The position numbers and the translations under genes are program-made. From positions 186,001 through 250,000 of the forward strand of contig NZ_JBJMAV010000004.1 of the NCBI RefSeq assembly GCF_046600715.1: a DNA stretch of 64,000 bases, written 5' to 3'. Source of the stretch: Lysobacter_C viscosus. Its GTDB lineage: Bacteria; Pseudomonadota; Gammaproteobacteria; Xanthomonadales; Xanthomonadaceae. The notes below the pieces were generated by a model. That model was not told where the DNA came from. It did not search any database and saw only the letters and a list, made by a program, of their open reading frames with translations. Of this stretch, positions 44,938 through 54,357 are shown one piece after another. Position 1 is the stretch's first letter. Each line of letters starts with the position of its first letter.

Positions 44938-45450
44938 CGTGTTGAACTCCAGGCAATGGAACCGGCCGCCAGGGTTGTGAGGGCGGCTGCCGCGGCACGG
45001 GGCCGTGGCGGGGTTCCGGGGTTGGGCCTCCCCGCTGCCTCGTGGCCAGATCCCGGCAGGCAAGGCCTGGTGGGACACCCCGGCACGGGGTATTGCAGCG
45101 GGTGTGTATTCACCGGTGACGCCCGGTGTTGGCGGCTGGCAGGCACGGGGCCCGGGTCAGCCGCGGAAGTCTAGCGGGTCGCGGCGCGCGGGGCAATCGG
45201 AAGCGGCATGGGCCTTGATGGCATGGACAGTGGCGCAGGGGGGGGCGACCGGGCGTGGTGGCAGCGCGGGCAGGCCTTTGCTGGTTCAGCGGCGGTGGGC
45301 CGGGGCGGTGATCTTTCCGTCCCGCGTGCCGTGGGGGGGGCGTCGACCGCGCTCGGTGTCCAATCGTGAGAATCCGTGGCGAATCCCGACACCCCGCCCA
45401 GCCGGACCCCGCCATCCCACACCCACGGGCGCATCGGCGATAATGGCCGG
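44938..45450. other. Divergent regulatory region between rpsB and map
   Basis: 513 bases without a supported gene. It must hold the rpsB-tsf promoter and leader (leftward) and the map operon promoter (rightward). A G-run (GGGGGG near 45238) and C-rich tracts are seen, but no promoter box was fixed with confidence. Confidence 0.5.
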
Positions 45451-46227
45451 ATGCCGATCACCATCAAATCCCCCGAGGACATCGAGAAGATGCGCGTCGC
45501 CGGCCGCCTGGCCGCCGAGGTGCTGCAGGTCGTCGCCCCGCACGTGAAGCCGGGGGTGACGACCGAGGAGCTGGACCGCATCTGCCACGACCACATCGTC
45601 AACGTGCAGCAGGCGGTGCCTGCCAACGTGGGCTACAAGGGCTTCCCCAAGACGGTCTGCACGTCGGTCAACAACGTCATCTGCCATGGCATCCCCAGCG
45701 AGGCCAAGGTCCTGAAGGACGGCGACATCGTCAACATCGACGTCACCGTCATCAAGGACGGCTGGCACGGGGACACCAGCCGCATGTATTTCGCCGGCAC
45801 CCCATCGGTGATGGCCCGGCGCCTGGTCGACGTGACCCGCGAGGCCATGTTCCGCGGCATCCGTACCGTGCGCCCGGGCGCGACGCTGGGCGACATCGGG
45901 GCCGCCATCCAGCAGTACGCGGAAGGCGAGCGTTTCAGCGTCGTGCGCGAGTACTGCGGCCACGGCATCGGCCAGATCTACCACGAGGAGCCGCAGGTAC
46001 TGCACTACGGCCGCGCGGGCGAAGGCGTGGTGCTCAAGCCCGGCATGACCTTCACCATCGAACCCATGATCAACGAAGGCGCGCGCCACACCCGGCTGCT
46101 GCCCGATGGCTGGACCGTGGTCACCAAGGACCGCAAGTTGTCCGCGCAGTGGGAACACACGGTGGTGGTGACCGACGACGGCGTCGAGGTCCTCACCCGG
46201 TTGCCGGGCGACGACAACGACCTATGA
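45451..46227 (+). CDS. map: Methionine aminopeptidase, type I
   Basis: Cytoplasmic metalloprotease of 258 residues that removes initiator Met. The metal ligands are in place: DGDIVNIDVTVIKDGWHGDT (two Asp), GHGIGQIYHEEPQVLHYG (His), FTIEPMINEG (Glu) and AQWEHTVVVTDDG (Glu). CTSVNNVICHGIP is the usual substrate-pocket segment. It is the first gene of a plus-strand run map-glnD-dapD-arsC-like-dapE. The ATG at 45451 begins MPITIKSPEDIEKMR, the normal start; an earlier in-frame ATG (45376) lacks similarity. Confidence 0.97.
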   Translation: MPITIKSPEDIEKMRVAGRLAAEVLQVVAPHVKPGVTTEELDRICHDHIVNVQQAVPANVGYKGFPKTVCTSVNNVICHGIPSEAKVLKDGDIVNIDVTVIKDGWHGDTSRMYFAGTPSVMARRLVDVTREAMFRGIRTVRPGATLGDIGAAIQQYAEGERFSVVREYCGHGIGQIYHEEPQVLHYGRAGEGVVLKPGMTFTIEPMINEGARHTRLLPDGWTVVTKDRKLSAQWEHTVVVTDDGVEVLTRLPGDDNDL

Positions 46228-48875
46228 ACCCGGGCGACGCCGGAGACGCCGCCCCCGCGGCAGTCGGGGCGGAGCGACACCCCGGGCCTGACGACTCCGC
46301 CTGGGCGGGGCAGGTGCGCGAGCAGCTGGCCGAGGCCGATGCCGGCTTCGCGGCGCGGTTCGACCAGGGGGCCGAGGTCGACCGGCTGCTGGCCGAGCGT
46401 GCCGCCGTGGTCGACGGCCACGTGCAGGCCGCCTGGCAACGCTGCATCCCGCCGGAAGCGCCACTGGCGCTGTTCGCGGTGGGCGGTTACGGGCGCGGCG
46501 AGCTGTTTCCGCAATCGGACGTGGACCTGCTGGTGCTGGCCGAGCCCGAGGCATCCCGCGCCTGCGCCGATGCGCTGGCCCGCTTCTTCGCGGTGCTGTG
46601 GGACGCCGGGCTGCCGGTGGGCCATGCGGTGCGTTCGCTGGACCAGTGCACCGAGGCGTCACGCGACGACCTCAGCGTGCTGACCGCCCTGCTGGAGGCG
46701 CGCCCGCTGGCGGCCAACGAGCTGGAGCGGCGGGAGCTGCAGACCGCCGCCTCGCCGCGGCTGGTGTGGCCGCCGCAGGACTTCTTCGAGGCCAAGAGCC
46801 GCGAACTGCGCGACCGCCACGCCCGCTACGGCGACACGTCCGACAACCTCGAGCCCAACCTGAAGGAAGGCCCCGGCGGCCTGCGCGACGTGCAGACGCT
46901 GCACTGGATGGCGCTTCGCATCATCGGCACCGCCGACCTGGAGGCGCTGGTGGCCTTCGGCCAGCTGGGGGCCGACGAGGTCAGCAGCCTGGAGCGGGAA
47001 CGCCGTGCGCTGTCGCGGTTGCGCTTTGGCCTGCACCTGGTCGCCGACAAGCGCGAGGAGCGGCTGCGGTTCGACTACCAGAAGCCGCTCGCGGCCCGCC
47101 TGGGTTTCGAGGACACCGGCGAGACGCTGGCCGTCGAGCAGATGATGCAGGGCTTCTACCGCAGCGCGGCGGTCGTGCTGCGCATCGGCGAGCGCCTGCT
47201 GCAGCGGTTCGAGGAACAGCTGGAGGGCGAGGCGGAACCGGCGCCGATCGACGAGCGCTTCGACCTTCGCCGCGGCTACCTGGCGGCATCGTCGGAGCAA
47301 TGGCCGCGCGAACTGGGCGACGTGTTCGACCTGTTCGCGACCTGGGCCGCGCACGGCGAATCGGTCCGGGGGCTGCATTCGCACACCGCGCGCGAGCTGG
47401 CCGAGGCGTTGCCGCGCCTGCCCGGGTTCAAGCAGGCCGACGTCGACCTGCGACAGCGCTTCGTGCGCCTGTTGCGTGGCCCGCAACCGGTGCAGACGCT
47501 GACCCGCATGGCGCGCCTGGGCGTGCTGGGGCGATGGATCCCCGCGTTCGCGCGGGTGTCCGGGCGCATGCAGTTCGACCTGTTCCATGTCTACACCGTC
47601 GACCAGCACACGCTGGCCGTGCTCAAGAACCTCGCCGCGTTCGCCTCGGGCGAGCGCGACGAGCGGTTCTCGATGGCGCACGAGGTCTGGCCGCGCCTGC
47701 GCAAGCCGGAACTGCTGTTGCTGGCCGGCCTGTTCCACGACATCGCCAAGGGCCGCGGCGGCGACCACTCCGAACTGGGCGGTGACGACGCGCGCGAGTT
47801 CTGCGAAGCCGTCGGCCTGTCGGCGCCCGACACCGCGATGGTCGAATGGCTGGTGCGCCAGCACCTGCTGATGTCGCGAACCGCCCAGAAGGAGGACATC
47901 ACCGAGCCGGAGGTGATCCATCGCTTCGCGGCCAAGGTCGCCGACCGCGAGCACCTGGACCACCTCTACCTGCTGACCTGCGCCGACATTGCCGGCACCT
48001 CGCCCAAGCTGTGGAATGCGTGGAAGGACCGGCTGATGGCCGACCTCTACACCGCCACCCGCCTGGCGATGCGACGCGGGCTCGAGCACCCGGTGGCGCT
48101 GGAGGAGCGGATCGTCGAGATCCGCGAGACCACCCACGCGATGCTGTCGGCACTGGGCCATGACGACGCGGCGATCGAGGCGATGTTCGCGCGGATGCCC
48201 GATACCGGTTTCCAGAGGGGGCGCCCCGACCAGCTGGCGTGGCAGGCCGTCGCCCTGCGCGGGGTCGGGCCCGGGGACACCCGGGTGCGGGCGCGGCCGG
48301 TGACGGCCCAGGCCGGCGCGCTGGAAGTGTTCGTCCATTCCCCCAACCGTGATGGTCTGTTCGCCGCGATCGTCGCCAAGCTCGACCGCCTTGGGCTGGC
48401 GATCCTGCAGGCGCGCGTGCTGGACGGCCCGCAGGGCACCATCTTCGATACGTTCGAGGTGATTCCCTCCGACCCGCGCTACACGCCCACCGCCGACGAG
48501 GTGGAACGAAAGCTGGCGGCCGCGCTCGATGGACCCCTCGACGGGATCCGCCCCGCGCGCCGCACCCAGCCGCGCCACCTCCGGCATTTCCGCATCCCGC
48601 CGCAGGTCGCTTTCGATGAAGGTGGCGAGGGCCGCACGACGTTGAGCTTCGTCTGCACCGACCGTCCCGGCCTGCTGGCCGAGGTTGCCGCGCTGCTGCG
48701 CAACCAGTCGCTGCGCGTGCATGACGCGCGCATCGCCACCTTCGGCGAGCGCGCCGAGGATGTGTTCCAGCTGACCACGTCCGACCCGGAGGGCAAGGGC
48801 CTCCGGCTCGATGAACCCAGGCAGCAGGCGCTGCGCGAAGCGCTGCTGGATTGTTTCGAAGGAGAAGGCACATGA
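46224..48875 (+). CDS. glnD: Bifunctional [protein-PII] uridylyltransferase/uridylyl-removing enzyme
   Basis: Nitrogen sensor of 883 residues that uridylylates or deuridylylates PII in response to glutamine. The nucleotidyltransferase domain has FAVGGYGRGELFPQSDVDLL (G-G-x-G-R-x-E plus the D-x-D). The HD domain (LLAGLFHDIAKGRGGDHSEL) is the removing activity. Two C-terminal ACT domains (VTAQAGALEVFVHSPNRDGL and LSFVCTDRPGLLAEVAALL) bind glutamine. Its ATG overlaps the map stop by four bases and its stop overlaps dapD, so the three are coupled. Confidence 0.96.
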   Translation: MNPGDAGDAAPAAVGAERHPGPDDSAWAGQVREQLAEADAGFAARFDQGAEVDRLLAERAAVVDGHVQAAWQRCIPPEAPLALFAVGGYGRGELFPQSDVDLLVLAEPEASRACADALARFFAVLWDAGLPVGHAVRSLDQCTEASRDDLSVLTALLEARPLAANELERRELQTAASPRLVWPPQDFFEAKSRELRDRHARYGDTSDNLEPNLKEGPGGLRDVQTLHWMALRIIGTADLEALVAFGQLGADEVSSLERERRALSRLRFGLHLVADKREERLRFDYQKPLAARLGFEDTGETLAVEQMMQGFYRSAAVVLRIGERLLQRFEEQLEGEAEPAPIDERFDLRRGYLAASSEQWPRELGDVFDLFATWAAHGESVRGLHSHTARELAEALPRLPGFKQADVDLRQRFVRLLRGPQPVQTLTRMARLGVLGRWIPAFARVSGRMQFDLFHVYTVDQHTLAVLKNLAAFASGERDERFSMAHEVWPRLRKPELLLLAGLFHDIAKGRGGDHSELGGDDAREFCEAVGLSAPDTAMVEWLVRQHLLMSRTAQKEDITEPEVIHRFAAKVADREHLDHLYLLTCADIAGTSPKLWNAWKDRLMADLYTATRLAMRRGLEHPVALEERIVEIRETTHAMLSALGHDDAAIEAMFARMPDTGFQRGRPDQLAWQAVALRGVGPGDTRVRARPVTAQAGALEVFVHSPNRDGLFAAIVAKLDRLGLAILQARVLDGPQGTIFDTFEVIPSDPRYTPTADEVERKLAAALDGPLDGIRPARRTQPRHLRHFRIPPQVAFDEGGEGRTTLSFVCTDRPGLLAEVAALLRNQSLRVHDARIATFGERAEDVFQLTTSDPEGKGLRLDEPRQQALREALLDCFEGEGT

Positions 48876-49987
48876 GTTCCAGCAAGCCGCGCAAGAAGGC
48901 CGGTCCGAAGACCCGCACGGCCAAATCCGCGACGGGCCTGGGCAAGGGCAAGGGCAAGGGTGGCAGCGCAGCGCCGGCCAAGCGCCCGTCGGCCGCCGCC
49001 GGGTCGGGCAAGGCTGCGGTGAAGAAGGTTCCCGGACGCAAGGTGCCCGCGCCCGAGTCACCTGCACCCAAGGCCAGCGCCAAGCGCGTCGCCAGCGGCA
49101 AGGCCACCGCGCCGAAGGCCGCGCCGGCCCCGCGCAAATCGGGCAAGGCCGCTGCGCACGACGAGCTCAGGTTCCTGATCGAAAGCGCGTTCGAGCGCCG
49201 GTCGATGCTGACCTCCGACGAGGTGGAAGGCTCGACCCGCCCGGCGGTCGAGCGTGCCATCGAAGGGCTGGAAAGCGGCGAGTTCCGCGTCGCCGAGCCC
49301 GACGGCGAGGGCGGCTGGTCCGTCAACGAGTGGCTGAAGAAGGCGGTGCTGTTGTACTTCCGCACCCAGGACATGGAGCTGGTCGAGTCCTACCCCTCGC
49401 CGTTCTGGGACAAGGTGCCGGCGCGCTTCGCCGAGTTCGACGAGGCCGCGTTCCGCAAGCTGGGCGCGCGCGTGGTGCCCGGCGCGATCGTCCGCCGTGG
49501 CAGCCACGTCGGCCGCGACGTCGTGCTGATGCCCAGCTTCGTCAACATCGGCGCGCACGTCGGCGAGGGCACCATGGTGGACACCTGGGCGACGGTCGGT
49601 TCGTGTGCGCAAATCGGCAAGCACTGCCACTTGTCCGGCGGCGCCGGGATTGGCGGCGTGCTCGAGCCGCTGCAGGCCACCCCGACCATCATCGAGGACC
49701 ACTGTTTCATCGGCGCACGGTCGGAAGTGGTCGAAGGCGTCATCGTCGGCCACCACAGCGTGATCGGCATGGGCGTGTTCCTCGGCCAGTCCACCCGCAT
49801 CTACAACCGCGCCACCGGTGAGGTCAGCTACGGCCGCATCCCGCCCTACAGCGTGGTGGTGTCGGGCCAGCTGCCGTCGGCCGACGGCACGCACTCGCTG
49901 TACTGCGCGGTGATCGTCAAGCAGGTGGATGCCAGGACGCGCAGCAAGACCAGCATCAACGACCTGCTGCGCGGCCTGGCGGAGTAG
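48872..49987 (+). CDS. dapD: Tetrahydrodipicolinate N-succinyltransferase with basic N-terminal extension
   Basis: Lysine/diaminopimelate pathway enzyme, 371 residues. Residues about 97-371 form the DapD protein: an N-terminal helical domain (HDELRFLIESAFERRSMLTS) and a left-handed beta-helix with PSFVNIGAHVGEGTMVDTWA and GAGIGGVLEPLQATPTIIED. A C-terminal strand region follows (YCAVIVKQVDARTRSKTSIN). Ordinary DapD has about 275 residues. The first 96 here are Lys/Ala/Pro-rich (KPRKKAGPKTRTAKSA, GLGKGKGKGG and so on), resembling histone H1 tails. The ATG overlaps the glnD stop. The extension is in frame and shows normal codon use, so it seems real. Confidence 0.94.
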   Translation: MSSSKPRKKAGPKTRTAKSATGLGKGKGKGGSAAPAKRPSAAAGSGKAAVKKVPGRKVPAPESPAPKASAKRVASGKATAPKAAPAPRKSGKAAAHDELRFLIESAFERRSMLTSDEVEGSTRPAVERAIEGLESGEFRVAEPDGEGGWSVNEWLKKAVLLYFRTQDMELVESYPSPFWDKVPARFAEFDEAAFRKLGARVVPGAIVRRGSHVGRDVVLMPSFVNIGAHVGEGTMVDTWATVGSCAQIGKHCHLSGGAGIGGVLEPLQATPTIIEDHCFIGARSEVVEGVIVGHHSVIGMGVFLGQSTRIYNRATGEVSYGRIPPYSVVVSGQLPSADGTHSLYCAVIVKQVDARTRSKTSINDLLRGLAE

Positions 49988-49990
49988 GGC

Positions 49991-50350
49991 ATGGCGACCA
50001 CGCTCTACGGCCTGTCCAACTGCGATACCTGCCGCAAGGCGCGCAAGTGGCTGGACCGGTTCGGGGTCGAGCACGCGTTCGTCGACTACCGCGACCAGCG
50101 CCAGCGGCCACAGACCCTGGCGCAGTGGCGTGATGCGCTGGGCGGCTGGGACGCGATGATCAACAAGTCCTCGACCACGTGGCGCACGCTGCCCGGCAAC
50201 CGCAAGTCGCCCGGCTCGGACGCGGAGTGGAACCTGCTGTTGAAGGAGTACCCGCAGTTGATCCGGCGTCCCGTGGTCGTGACCGACGACGCAACCGTGA
50301 CGCAGGGGTTCTCGGACAACGGCTTCAAGAAGCGGTTCGACGTCCAGTAA
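49991..50350 (+). CDS. ArsC/Spx-family thioredoxin-fold protein (YffB-like)
   Basis: Protein of 119 residues. The N-terminal LYGLSNCDTCRKARKWLDRF has the CxxC of the ArsC/Spx/MgsR family. NKSSTTWRTLPGN and the C-terminal RRPVVVTDDATVTQGFSDNG FKK-type end are as in E. coli YffB. True arsenate reductases need a Cys-X5-R site that is not present, so this is likely a glutathione-dependent or Spx-like reductase. Its place between dapD and dapE is common in proteobacteria (as in Pseudomonas). The start is three bases after the dapD stop. Confidence 0.88.
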   Translation: MATTLYGLSNCDTCRKARKWLDRFGVEHAFVDYRDQRQRPQTLAQWRDALGGWDAMINKSSTTWRTLPGNRKSPGSDAEWNLLLKEYPQLIRRPVVVTDDATVTQGFSDNGFKKRFDVQ

Positions 50351-50388
50351 CGCGCCAGATCCAACGACGACCCACGAAAAAACTGCCC

Positions 50389-51534
50389 ATGAGTGACGTG
50401 CTCGACCTCACCTGCGACCTCATCGCCCGCCCTTCGGTCACTCCGGACGACGCGGGCTGCCAGGCCCTGGTGGCCGGTCGGCTGCAAGCTGCCGGATTCC
50501 GCTGCGAGCACATCCGCCTGGGCGAGGTCGACAACCTCTACGCCACGTTCGGCGATGCCGCTGCGCCCACGCTCCTGCTGCTGGGCCACACCGACGTGGT
50601 GCCGCCGGGACCCAGGGAGGCGTGGGCCAGCGACCCCTTCGTACCCGAGGTGCGCGACGGCATGCTGTACGGGCGCGGCGCGGCGGACATGAAAGGCAGC
50701 GTGGCGGCCTTCGTGGTGGCCGCAGAGCGCTTCGCCGCTGCCAACCCGCAGCCCGCAGGACGGCTGGCGGTCCTGCTGACGTCCGACGAGGAGGGCGACG
50801 CGATCGACGGCGTGCGCCGTGTCGCCGAGGTGTTCCGTGGGCGTGGCGAGCGGCTCGACTGGTGCATCACCGGCGAGCCGTCCTCAACCCGGGCACTGGG
50901 CGACCTGCTGCGGGTCGGCCGGCGCGGCAGCCTGTCCGCCCGGCTGCAGGTGCGCGGCGTGCAGGGCCACGTCGCCTACCCGGAGAATGCGCGCAACCCG
51001 GTGCACCTGGCGTTGCCGGCGCTGGCCGAGCTCACCGCACGCAGCTGGGACCAGGGTTACGAAACATTTCCCCCCACCAGCCTGCAGGTCAGCAACATCA
51101 CCGCGGGGACCGGCGCCAACAACGTGATCCCGGGGGTGCTGGAGGTGCAGTTCAACCTTCGCTTCAACCCTACATGGACGGCCGAGGCGCTGGAGCGCGA
51201 ATGCGAGGCGGTCCTGCGTGCCAATGGACTGGACTACACGGTGCACTGGCACCGCAGCGGCGAGCCGTTCCACACCCCGGAAGGCGCTTTGCGGAAGGCG
51301 GCGCGCGAGGTGCTGGCGGCGCATCGTGGCCAGCAGCCCGAAGAGAGCACCGGCGGCGGCACCTCCGATGCGCGTTTCATCGCCCCGCTGGGGACCCAGT
51401 GCATCGAGATCGGGCCGGTGAACGCGAGCATCCACCAGGTCGACGAACACGTCAGCGTCGCCGACCTCGAGGCCCTGCCGGGCCTCTACCTGGCGCTGAT
51501 CGGGAAGATGCTCGTCCCATCGGCTGCCACGTAG
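50389..51534 (+). CDS. dapE: Succinyl-diaminopimelate desuccinylase
   Basis: Di-zinc M20 peptidase of 381 residues, hydrolysing N-succinyl-L,L-DAP in lysine and peptidoglycan precursor synthesis. Ligand motifs are LLLLGHTDVVPPG (His and Asp), GRGAADMKGSVAAF (bridging Asp), LLTSDEEGDAIDG (general base Glu plus ligand) and WCITGEPSS. The C-terminal GPVNASIHQVDEHV provides the last His. RGVQGHVAYPENARNP is in the dimer domain. The start follows 38 bases after the preceding gene. Its stop codon TAG is the TAG of a GTAGGAGCGGC REP half unit, so the gene end seems to have been made or moved by a repeat insertion. Confidence 0.96.
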   Translation: MSDVLDLTCDLIARPSVTPDDAGCQALVAGRLQAAGFRCEHIRLGEVDNLYATFGDAAAPTLLLLGHTDVVPPGPREAWASDPFVPEVRDGMLYGRGAADMKGSVAAFVVAAERFAAANPQPAGRLAVLLTSDEEGDAIDGVRRVAEVFRGRGERLDWCITGEPSSTRALGDLLRVGRRGSLSARLQVRGVQGHVAYPENARNPVHLALPALAELTARSWDQGYETFPPTSLQVSNITAGTGANNVIPGVLEVQFNLRFNPTWTAEALERECEAVLRANGLDYTVHWHRSGEPFHTPEGALRKAAREVLAAHRGQQPEESTGGGTSDARFIAPLGTQCIEIGPVNASIHQVDEHVSVADLEALPGLYLALIGKMLVPSAAT

Positions 51535-51643
51535 GAGCGGCTTCAGCCGCGAACGCACGTTTTCAGGAACCCCTGTAGGAGCGACGTAAGTCGCGACCAC
51601 GACAAGGGACGACGCTGCGGATCGCGACTTACGTCGCTCCTAC
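51532..51643. repeat. REP half unit plus full REP hairpin after dapE
   Basis: GTAGGAGCGGCTTCAGCCGCG (51532-51552) overlaps the dapE stop. It is followed at 51575-51643 by a full hairpin with arms GTAGGAGCGACGTAAGTCGC / GCGACTTACGTCGCTCCTAC. It separates convergent dapE and the acylase gene and may act as a terminator. Confidence 0.93.
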
Positions 51644-51690
51644 AGTCGAATTCGAAATCCGCGGCCGCGGCTGGAGCCGCTCCTGCACGA

Positions 51691-54066
51691 TCAGCGCCTC
51701 GTGGGCGGCACCAGGCGCAGCGTGTGTCGGGTCTCGCCCGGCAGGAACGGCGTCGGCCGGCCGTGTACCCAGTCGTCGTGGCCGGCGCCCCAGAAGGGTG
51801 ACAGCGGGTGGCCACTCTGGCCGCCGGGCATGTGCGCGATGCCGTGGGATTCGCGTCCCGGGGACACCACCATCCGCTGCGAGGCGCCGGCACTGGACGA
51901 CTGTGCGCGCGGGGTGAGGGTGTCGCCGGCGAGCGGCTCGCGTGGCATGCACAACAGGCGCTCGCCAAGCAGCGGAATGGCGGGGGCCAGCGGATGGCAG
52001 ATCGCCGCGGTGTTGCGCTCGGCCCACGTTCGCCCGGCCAGCGGGCCGCGGTCGCCGAGATCGTCCAGGATTTCGCGCGCGGCGTCTTCCAGCAGCGCAT
52101 CCCAGCTGTCGAATGCAACCGGCAACAGGTGCGCCGGCCGCTGGGTCACCAGGGGCCAGGCGACGCCTTCCAGCTGCGGCAGGTCGGGCATCGGAACGTC
52201 GGCCCCCAGCGCGGCGCGCGCCGGTGCCAGCAGCCCCCGGGCAATGCGCGCATGCACCATGTACCGCCAACCGCGCACCAGCCGATAGCTGGCGGTGTCG
52301 CCGGCGGCGCGAGCGGGCCAGGCGGGGTCCGCCGTGGCCAGTGCCTGCAGCGCGGGCGTGCCGGCGACCGCCGCGCGTTCCTGCAGCAGGCGCCACCACC
52401 GTTCAAGGAACAACGCGCGGTCGTCGAGCTGGATCGCCAGCAGGTCCTCTTCCTCGAAGCGTTCCCTCGCCTGCAACTGTTGGCGGATCATCCAGGCGCG
52501 CACGCCCATGACGTAACCGCCATCGCCGATGGCCGCCAGTGCATCGCCATCGACCACCCGGCTGTTGGCGGTCCACAGGCGCTGGCCGGGCGGGTCGACC
52601 ACGGCCGGGTTGCCCCGGCTCGACAGCGCCCACGGGACGCAGGTGCCGGCAGCGACGGCATCCGGCCCGGCTGGGCCAGTGCCCGGCGGCGGGTCGTGGT
52701 CGCAACGCGGGCCGGTCGGCATCGGCCCCAGTACCCGCCAGCCGATGCGCCCGGAACGGTCACCCGCGACCAGGTTCTGGGCGGGAATGGCGGCGGCGTC
52801 GGCGGCGGCGAACAGGGCGTCCAGCGAGCCTGCCTGCGCGAAGTCGAGCACCCCCAGGTCGAGCGACCCGGGCAGGTGCGCCGCCCAGCGCAGCGCCAGC
52901 GCATCGCCGTCGGGGGTTTCGTGCAGCAGGGGGCCCCAGTCGGTCTCGCGCACCTCCAGTTCGACCGCGTCGCCGCCTGCGACCTCGATACGCTCGACGT
53001 GCGTCCGTGCAGTGGGGCAGTCGGTCGCGCACCCCGGCTCGCGCCGCCAGTCGGCCCAGTCGCCGTAGCTGTTGGTGAATCCCCAGGCCACGTGGCCGTT
53101 GCTGCCCACCACCACGCCCGGAAGGCCGGGCAGGCTGAAGCCGGTGACGTCGACGCGGCCACCGGGCGCGCCGGGGTCGGGGTAGCGCAGGCGCACGCGG
53201 AACCAGATGTTGGGCGCGCGCAGGCCCAGATGCATGTCGTCGGCGACCATCGCCCCGCCGTGCGAGGTCAACGCACCGGATACCGCGAAGTTGTTGCTGC
53301 CCCGCGCGAACGGTGGCTCGGCGTCGCCGGTGTCGCCGGTGGGCGGCGCCGGCAGCGCGCGCAGGTCGAGCGCCTCCGGACCGGGCAGGCGGGCCGGGCC
53401 GCGCGCCGCGCCCTGCACCGGCGCATCCCACTGGCTGCCATCGTGGGCCAGCAGGTCGTACAAGGCCGGCGGCAGGTGCGGGCGGACGCGCAGCAGTCCC
53501 AGTTCGCGCGCGTTTCGCTCGTCCTGCAGGTCGAAATACATCGCGTAGCCGACCAGCGACGAGTCGGCCGGGCGCCACGGCTCGGGCCCCCGCCGCAGCA
53601 GCAGGTACGGCCATGGTTGGGCGGCCAGGTCCGCGAGGCCGGCGTTGACCCCCGCGACATACGCCCGGGCTTCCTGGCGATGGGCGATGGCGATCGATTC
53701 CAGCCCGGCCTCGGCCCGGGCCCGCATCCGGTGCATCCGCTTCTCGCGGTCGTGGTCGAGGGCGCGCGGGCCGAACAGCGCGGCCAGCTCGCCCGCGGCG
53801 GTGCGGCGCAGCAGGTCCATCTCGAAGTAGCGCTCCTGCGCGTGCACCCAGCCCAGCGCCCGCATGGCGTCGACCCGGCTGCCGGCGTCGATGGTGACCA
53901 CGCCGATCGCATCGCGGTGCACGCTGGCCGCCGAGGCCAGGCCCGCCAGTGGGCGGTCGCCGTCCAGCACGGGAAGGCTCTCGCGCATTGCCAGCCAGCC
54001 CGCCAGCGATGCCAGCAGGACGAAGCCCAGCAGGGCCAGCGCCCCCCGTTTGATCCAACGTGCCAT
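51691..54066 (-). CDS. Penicillin acylase family (S45) N-terminal-nucleophile hydrolase
   Basis: Protein of 791 residues with an N-terminal signal anchor (GALALLGFVLLASLAGWLAM). The family layout is an alpha chain (LGWVHAQERYFEMDLLRRTA, AGELAALFG), a spacer, then the beta chain starting at the catalytic Ser257 in ARGSNNFAVSG after self-cleavage. NGHVAWGFTNSYGDWADW provides the expected oxyanion/Asn region. Members cleave amide bonds of penicillins, acyl-homoserine lactones or other acyl amides; the substrate here is unknown, and quorum quenching is possible. It is transcribed toward dapE and lies between dapE and the asnB remnant. Confidence 0.92.
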   Translation of the reverse strand: MARWIKRGALALLGFVLLASLAGWLAMRESLPVLDGDRPLAGLASAASVHRDAIGVVTIDAGSRVDAMRALGWVHAQERYFEMDLLRRTAAGELAALFGPRALDHDREKRMHRMRARAEAGLESIAIAHRQEARAYVAGVNAGLADLAAQPWPYLLLRRGPEPWRPADSSLVGYAMYFDLQDERNARELGLLRVRPHLPPALYDLLAHDGSQWDAPVQGAARGPARLPGPEALDLRALPAPPTGDTGDAEPPFARGSNNFAVSGALTSHGGAMVADDMHLGLRAPNIWFRVRLRYPDPGAPGGRVDVTGFSLPGLPGVVVGSNGHVAWGFTNSYGDWADWRREPGCATDCPTARTHVERIEVAGGDAVELEVRETDWGPLLHETPDGDALALRWAAHLPGSLDLGVLDFAQAGSLDALFAAADAAAIPAQNLVAGDRSGRIGWRVLGPMPTGPRCDHDPPPGTGPAGPDAVAAGTCVPWALSSRGNPAVVDPPGQRLWTANSRVVDGDALAAIGDGGYVMGVRAWMIRQQLQARERFEEEDLLAIQLDDRALFLERWWRLLQERAAVAGTPALQALATADPAWPARAAGDTASYRLVRGWRYMVHARIARGLLAPARAALGADVPMPDLPQLEGVAWPLVTQRPAHLLPVAFDSWDALLEDAAREILDDLGDRGPLAGRTWAERNTAAICHPLAPAIPLLGERLLCMPREPLAGDTLTPRAQSSSAGASQRMVVSPGRESHGIAHMPGGQSGHPLSPFWGAGHDDWVHGRPTPFLPGETRHTLRLVPPTRR

Positions 54067-54194
54067 CCGCCGCTCCCCCGGTTCCAGCGGGCATGCCCCG
54101 CGCCGCGTGCCGTGGTCGGCGCGGGCCGTGGCGCACGTTCACCCATTCGACCGCCCGCTTGCAAGCGCGGGCCACGCTGCCCCAGGATCGGTCC
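54067..54194. other. Divergent promoter region for acylase and leader
   Basis: This short interval holds the leftward acylase promoter and presumably the rightward promoter of the Asn leader transcript. A GCGGGC...GCAAGC palindromic piece is seen near 54153-54170. No box is assigned. Confidence 0.35.
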
Positions 54195-54329
54195 ATGCCC
54201 GCACGCCACGCCCGACGTCGCCACTCGTCCGCCCGACCGGGCGCCATGGCAGCGCTTGGACGGCCGTGCCCCGCCGCGTCCAACAACAACCGCAATACCC
54301 AGCCCCGCCTCGAGCAGGCCGGCGACTAG
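54195..54329 (+). promoter_or_regulatory. Putative asparagine leader peptide of a transcription attenuator
   Basis: A 44-residue open frame with AGGA seven bases before its ATG; an internal ATG at 54246 would give 27 residues. Near the end it reads AASNNNRNTQPRLEQAGD, with three successive AAC codons (54282-54290) and an AAT (54294-54296). The stop is 28 bases before a U-tracted hairpin (54358-54386). GCAGGCC at 54314-54320 can pair with GGCCTGC at 54358-54364, giving an antiterminator. CGGCC at 54261-54265 can pair with GGCCG at 54317-54321, giving a protector. The next coding trace downstream is asnB. This is the classical attenuation layout; by its codons it would sense Asn-tRNA. Confidence 0.6.
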
Positions 54330-54357
54330 CGCGCGCTCCCCGCGCATCGCATTCCCG

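Noticed and set aside
49991..50350. True arsenate reductase
   Set aside because: The protein is of the YffB/Spx branch, with CxxC and dapD-dapE context and no arsenic genes.
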